Positions 4,848-8,021 of a stretch of DNA of 8,021 bases are shown here, piece after piece. The notes under the pieces are model-generated. The model made no database searches. It was not told the DNA's origin and saw only the letters and a list, made by a program, of their open reading frames with translations. How positions within the stretch are numbered: position 1 is the first letter of the stretch; each line of letters opens with the position of its first letter. The stretch lies in assembly GCA_964392115.1 (NCBI GenBank), contig CAYMOU010000096.1:1-8021 (forward strand). Direction: 5' to 3'. A program made the translations under genes and the position numbers. The stretch comes from CAYXWM01 sp964392115. GTDB lineage: Bacteria; Bacillota; Clostridia; Lachnospirales; WRBF01.

Positions 4848-6422
4848 ATGGCAAGGGAAACGGTCAAAGAAAAGGTTGTAATTGACCAGAAGATAGGAAA
4901 GGAAACAACCCAGATTCTTCTGGAAGGTGATATTATCGTACCGGACGTAAAGCCCGATATGTCCGTACTCCTGCAAACCGAGGCGAAAATATCCGTTGAT
5001 AAGGCTGAACAATCCAACGAGCGGGTAAATTTTATGGGCAGGCTGGATATTCAAGTGCTTTATCTGGCAAAAGCCTCCGAAAATCCCATACATAGCATGA
5101 GTGCAACAACCACCATAGACGATTTTGTCAACATGGAAGGCTTAACCAAAGATATGTGGACAGACGTTAAAATGGACATCGCCAATATGGAATACAAGGT
5201 TATTAACGACAGAAAAATCAATTATCGTGCGGTGGTAGACGTAAACGTTACCGCAGAAACCTCACAATCCCACGATATAGTAGTAGACATCAGCGAGGTT
5301 CCTTCAAACCAACTGCAAAAAACCGTATTAAATCTGAATCGTAGGATAGAAACCCTGAACGAAAAGTTTATCGCTAAGGATGAATTCCAAATACCCTCCG
5401 GCAAGCCCAACATTCGTGAAATTTTGTTAAACTCAATGGATATTTCCAATAAGGATGTAAGAGTAGGCAACGGAAAGGTTAATATTAACGGCGAAATCGT
5501 ACTTACAACCCTGTACAGAGGCGACAACGAAAACAGCATTATAGACTTTGCAGAGTTGGAAATTCCCTTTAACGCCAACTTCGAAATGCCCAATGTTAGG
5601 GACGATATGCTGGCTGACGTGAATTTAAGCATAGCCGACCAATACATACAGGTAAGGCAGGATGAGGACGGCGAAGACCGGGTGATAGAAGTGGAAGTCA
5701 GCGTTAATGCCATGCTTAAAATCAGCTGTCAAGACGCCTTGGAGATTTTGGAGGATGCTTATTGCATTAATCAAAACCTTGAAATCTGCAAAACGCCCAT
5801 ACGCTACCCCAAATTAATATGCCACAACAAAAACCAAACTCCCATTAAGGAGATTGTAACCCTGCAAGAAAACTGCCCGGATATTTTGCAGATTTTCAAA
5901 GCAAACGGAACACCCTACGTACACGAAGCCCGAATAATCGACGATAAAGTAGTGGTTGAAGGTGCCATAGACGCAACGGTTATGTATGTTGCCCAAAGCG
6001 ATGAATCACCCTTTTATTCATATAATTGCATGATACCCTTTATGCAGGTTATAGAAACCAAGGGAGCCAAAGAAAACATGGATGTGTCCATGGATTTAAG
6101 CCTTGATCACATCAGCTTTAATATGCTTAGCGGCAGGGATATGGAGCTTAGGTTCCTGTTAAGCTTTAACACCAACGTTATCGAAGAACTGGAAGCCAAT
6201 ATTATTTCGGACATAGAGTTCAACGAAATGGACAAAACACAGCTTAACAATATGCCCGGCATGACCATTTACGTAGTGCAAAACCACGACAATCTCTGGA
6301 AAATAGCCAAAAACTACAATACCTCCATAGACGAACTTCTGGCCGTAAACGAAGTTGAAAACCCCAACAAAATCTATCCGGGTCAAAAGCTTCTGATTTT
6401 AAAGAAGGTTTGCGTGGATTAG
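4848..6422 (+). CDS. sipL: spore coat morphogenetic protein SipL-like (SPOCS x3 + LysM)
   Basis: A 524-residue protein built from three SPOCS/DUF3794 beta-rich regions and a C-terminal LysM. The first SPOCS region is about 24-137 (opening LEGDIIVPDVKPDMS), the second about 178-290 (FQIPSGKPNIREILLNS, then VNINGEIVLTTLYRGD), the third about 338-445 (ENCPDILQIF, then VVVEGAIDATVMYVAQSDE). The LysM covers about 473-518 (IYVVQNHDNLWKIAKNY ending YPGQKLLIL). This is the architecture of C. difficile SipL, which binds the ATPase SpoIVA through its LysM to attach the coat to the forespore, acting as the functional counterpart of Bacillus SpoVID. There is no signal peptide or membrane segment, as expected for a mother-cell cytosolic coat protein. 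Cysteines cluster at 294, 306, 314, 325 and 343, with others at 394 and 522. The gene stands alone and converges on the HD-GYP gene. Other clostridial DUF3794-LysM paralogues exist, so orthology to SipL is likely but unproven. Confidence 0.85.
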   Translation: MARETVKEKVVIDQKIGKETTQILLEGDIIVPDVKPDMSVLLQTEAKISVDKAEQSNERVNFMGRLDIQVLYLAKASENPIHSMSATTTIDDFVNMEGLTKDMWTDVKMDIANMEYKVINDRKINYRAVVDVNVTAETSQSHDIVVDISEVPSNQLQKTVLNLNRRIETLNEKFIAKDEFQIPSGKPNIREILLNSMDISNKDVRVGNGKVNINGEIVLTTLYRGDNENSIIDFAELEIPFNANFEMPNVRDDMLADVNLSIADQYIQVRQDEDGEDRVIEVEVSVNAMLKISCQDALEILEDAYCINQNLEICKTPIRYPKLICHNKNQTPIKEIVTLQENCPDILQIFKANGTPYVHEARIIDDKVVVEGAIDATVMYVAQSDESPFYSYNCMIPFMQVIETKGAKENMDVSMDLSLDHISFNMLSGRDMELRFLLSFNTNVIEELEANIISDIEFNEMDKTQLNNMPGMTIYVVQNHDNLWKIAKNYNTSIDELLAVNEVENPNKIYPGQKLLILKKVCVD

Positions 6423-6504
6423 GGTTTAAGAGCTTGGGAAAACTTTTTCCGGAGAGAATCATTAAAGGTTGCCTCTTAACACTGACCATTAAAATCCAAA
6501 TAAA

Positions 6505-6531
6505 AAACCTTGGCAGACTTCTCCAAGGTTT
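6505..6531 (-). terminator. intrinsic terminator, second for the HD-GYP gene
   Basis: AAACCTTGG (6505-6513) and CCAAGGTTT (6523-6531) form a 9-bp stem with a 9-nt loop. Read on the minus strand the stem leads into TTTTTT then ATTT. On the plus strand it is followed by A8, so it serves only the minus-strand gene. Confidence 0.75.
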
Positions 6532-6541
6532 AAAAAAAACG

Positions 6542-6566
6542 ACCGTGATTGATTTCACGGTTTTTT
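6542..6566. terminator. bidirectional terminator between sipL and the HD-GYP gene
   Basis: ACCGTGA (6542-6548) pairs with TCACGGT (6555-6561) around a 6-nt loop. On the plus strand it runs into T6 (6561-6566) then ATTT, ending sipL. On the minus strand it is followed by CG and T8, ending the HD-GYP transcript. It begins 2 nt past that gene's stop codon on the minus strand. Confidence 0.85.
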
Positions 6567-6568
6567 AT

Positions 6569-7678
6569 TTACAGTAATTTGGTTATATTAATTCCTTTTT
6601 CCATGCTTAAATCTATTACGTTACCCGAAGATGTATGTACTATGGGTCGGGAAAGGGAATTGTGATTAATGAAAAATACCTTGGCTTCTTCGTTGTTGGA
6701 TAGCAAAACCCAGTTACCCACAAGGGCAAAGGCAATGTTTCTTATAAAAATCAAAAGATACTTTGGGTCCATTTCAGCATAACCGGAGGTTTCAAAGGTA
6801 CGAAGCACATCAAAAGGCGATACACCGGGATTACCGCCACGGCTTGAAGTCAAATTATCGTAGGTGTTGCAGATATATATAATTTTAGCCATATCCGATA
6901 TTCTAGCGTCTTTCAAACCAACCGGATAGCCCGAGCCGTCCATACGTTCATGATGCATGAGAATAGCCAGTTTAATACTTTCGGGAATATCCAGCTCCCT
7001 AACCAAATCGTAGCCCAACAACGGGTGGCTGAAATATTCGAAATTCTGGGTCTGCGTCAATTGTTTGTTGGAATTCAAAAGATAAGCGGGCAATTGAGTC
7101 TTACCTATATCATGCAACATACCGGCTGTGGTAAGGTTAAGCAAATCCACCTCGTTCAGACCCAACCAGCGACCGAAAAGATTGCATAAAAGAGAGACGT
7201 TGTTGGAATGGGTATACATTTCCTCGTCCTTTTCTTTTATACAGCTTATGAATGAAACTATGTCGCTTTTACGCTGTAAATTGGTCATTATATGGTCTAT
7301 GGATTTGGTCATGTCCAAGGCGGTAACGCTGGTGGTACCTTTGCATATAGCCGTAATATATTGCTTGGTAATACCGGTTACGTTTTCGTAAACGGTGGAG
7401 AATTCCTGAAAGTCTTTCCGCTCGGTTACAGGCAAAGTTGCTTGGGAGAAGGGTTGAGGTTGAACAACCGGTGCAGAAGAAACGGAGAAGTCCTTGACAT
7501 AAACAAATTCTATGCCTTTTGAGCGAAGATAGTCCGGATTGACGGCAGCAACGGGTGTCTCTTTGGGCATAAGCATTTGTCCGCTTACGGTTACTATATC
7601 CCTTGCCAAAATCATTTCAGGCTTTGCCTCTTCCAGCCTTATTAACTTAACTATAAAGTCTCCAATCAATTCGCTCAT
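6569..7678 (-). CDS. HD-GYP domain protein, probable cyclic-di-GMP phosphodiesterase
   Basis: A 369-residue cytoplasmic protein. Residues 10-61 form the small N-terminal module common before clostridial HD-GYP domains (hydrophobic, with ARDIVTVSGQMLMPK and a closing IEFVYV). A variable, proline/serine-rich linker runs to about 90, and the HD-GYP domain spans about 150-320. The metal and catalytic set is intact: Glu153, His157, His189-Asp190 with Lys193 (LHDIGK), His218, His242-His243 (MHHERMDGSGYP), Asp247, GYP at 250-252, and Asp274 in NTYDNLTSSR. HD-GYP enzymes hydrolyse c-di-GMP, which in clostridia controls motility, adhesion and sometimes sporulation; some act on cGAMP, so the substrate is inferred. 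A C-terminal beta extension (about 318-369, WVLLSNN then SRPIVHTSSG) follows. The start at 7678 is chosen because of GAGGGGAG at 7684-7691; an upstream in-frame ATG at 7789 falls in the promoter -35. It has no sensory domain and no visible operon partner. Confidence 0.92.
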   Translation of the reverse strand: MSELIGDFIVKLIRLEEAKPEMILARDIVTVSGQMLMPKETPVAAVNPDYLRSKGIEFVYVKDFSVSSAPVVQPQPFSQATLPVTERKDFQEFSTVYENVTGITKQYITAICKGTTSVTALDMTKSIDHIMTNLQRKSDIVSFISCIKEKDEEMYTHSNNVSLLCNLFGRWLGLNEVDLLNLTTAGMLHDIGKTQLPAYLLNSNKQLTQTQNFEYFSHPLLGYDLVRELDIPESIKLAILMHHERMDGSGYPVGLKDARISDMAKIIYICNTYDNLTSSRGGNPGVSPFDVLRTFETSGYAEMDPKYLLIFIRNIAFALVGNWVLLSNNEEAKVFFINHNSLSRPIVHTSSGNVIDLSMEKGINITKLL

Positions 7679-7683
7679 AAACT

Positions 7684-7691
7684 CTCCCCTC
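7684..7691 (-). promoter_or_regulatory. ribosome site that fixes the HD-GYP start
   Basis: GAGGGGAG on the minus strand ends 5 nt before the ATG at 7678. The in-frame ATG 37 codons earlier has no such site and would lie upstream of the predicted transcription start. Confidence 0.8.
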
Positions 7692-7760
7692 TTTTCCGAT
7701 TTGTCGGTAATTCCTGTAATAATAGAATACCGCATCTTTTGTCTGTAACAAATCAATTTA

Positions 7761-7789
7761 ACTATAACAAAAAAACTGTAAACCGTCAA
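7761..7789 (-). promoter_or_regulatory. sigma-A-type promoter of the HD-GYP gene
   Basis: On the minus strand TTGACG (7784-7789) and TATAGT (7761-7766) are 17 bp apart, each 5 of 6 to consensus. The start should be near 7755, giving a leader of about 77 nt. In that leader TTGATTTGT can pair with ACAAATCGG just before the ribosome site (9 pairs, two G-U), enclosing about 40 nt. No c-di-GMP riboswitch core is recognisable. Confidence 0.8.
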
Positions 7790-7799
7790 GCCACGTACT

Positions 7800-8021
7800 A
7801 CATTAGTATTTTATAACATAAGCCTTCATCATAATTTTATTTTACTTATACCGCCCTTATAAAACTAACCTATATATTATATTTCGTCACTTTCCGGAGT
7901 TTTACTGATAGTTATTGCACTTTATAATTATTTCTGTATTTTTTATTTATAGTCAAATGCTAATTCAAGAGTAACAAAAGCGTATATTCGTAGTGGTGAG
8001 CGACCGGTGGTTTTCCTTGAA
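7800..8021. other. AT-rich tail without a gene; GC-richer end at 7975-8021
   Basis: No reading frame with a start and ribosome site is visible on either strand. A TATAAT (7923-7928) lacks a good -35. The last 45 nt switch from AT-rich to GC-richer and contain ATTCGTAGTGGTGAGCGACC followed by GGTGG. This could be the start of a structured leader, for example a T-box stem I given AAGAGTAAC upstream and AGCGACCGGTGGT. It could instead be an intergenic repeat related to the block at 1707-1800. The window ends before this can be decided. Confidence 0.3.

Noticed and set aside
5222..5713. 163-codon minus-strand reading frame inside sipL
   Set aside because: Serine/leucine-rich shadow of the coding strand with no ribosome site; sipL domains cover the region.
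7679..7755. c-di-GMP riboswitch ahead of the HD-GYP gene
   Set aside because: Neither GEMM-I nor GEMM-II conserved core words are visible, and the leader is too short.
7679..7789. Longer HD-GYP protein starting at 7789 (406 residues)
   Set aside because: The extra 37 codons overlap the promoter and lack a ribosome site; the GAGGGGAG site supports 7678.

Overview
The window looks like chromosomal DNA of an endospore-forming, low-to-moderate GC Firmicute, most likely an anaerobic Clostridia member. The best evidence is a spore-envelope protein with three SPOCS (DUF3794) regions and a C-terminal LysM domain, the architecture of Clostridioides difficile SipL. Supporting evidence is a clostridial-type tyrosyl-tRNA synthetase (KMGKT), strong AGGAGG/GGGG ribosome sites, sigma-A-like promoters and intrinsic terminators. 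No intact mobile element, CRISPR array, tRNA or rRNA is visible.

Layout. Positions 1-1665 hold a minus-strand pair, rpe (ribulose-5-phosphate 3-epimerase) then galE (UDP-glucose 4-epimerase). galE starts 14 nt after the rpe stop and runs off the left edge only a few residues short of its C-terminus. A 248-bp divergent intergenic region (1666-1913) carries promoters in both directions and an unexplained GC-richer block. tyrS (1914-3143) follows on the plus strand. Next is an 88-residue holin-like membrane protein (3315-3581), whose ribosome site lies in the 3' arm of a 13-bp inverted repeat, closed by a strong terminator. A secreted, charged coiled-coil protein resembling YckD/DUF2680 (3849-4463) follows with its own terminator. 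An AT-rich gap (4514-4847) holds a short minus-strand stretch that reads like the C-terminus of a lost gene, plus a tandem repeat. The sipL-like gene occupies 4848-6422 on the plus strand and converges, across two terminator hairpins, on a minus-strand HD-GYP phosphodiesterase (start 7678, end 6569) with a near-consensus promoter at 7761-7789. The last 220 bp contain no gene.

How the genes relate. Most are single-gene units, each with its own promoter or terminator; only rpe-galE looks like an operon. rpe and galE belong to sugar-phosphate and nucleotide-sugar metabolism, tyrS to translation, sipL to spore coat assembly, and the HD-GYP gene to cyclic-di-GMP turnover. I see no new multi-gene system. 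The items most worth a second look are the structured leader of the orphan holin-like gene, the Cys at the substrate-gate position of GalE, the cysteine cluster in the SipL-like protein, the apparent absence of a T-box leader at tyrS, the gene remnant at 4511-4627, and two intergenic blocks (about 1707-1800 and 7986-8021) that share short words and may be copies of a dispersed repeat.
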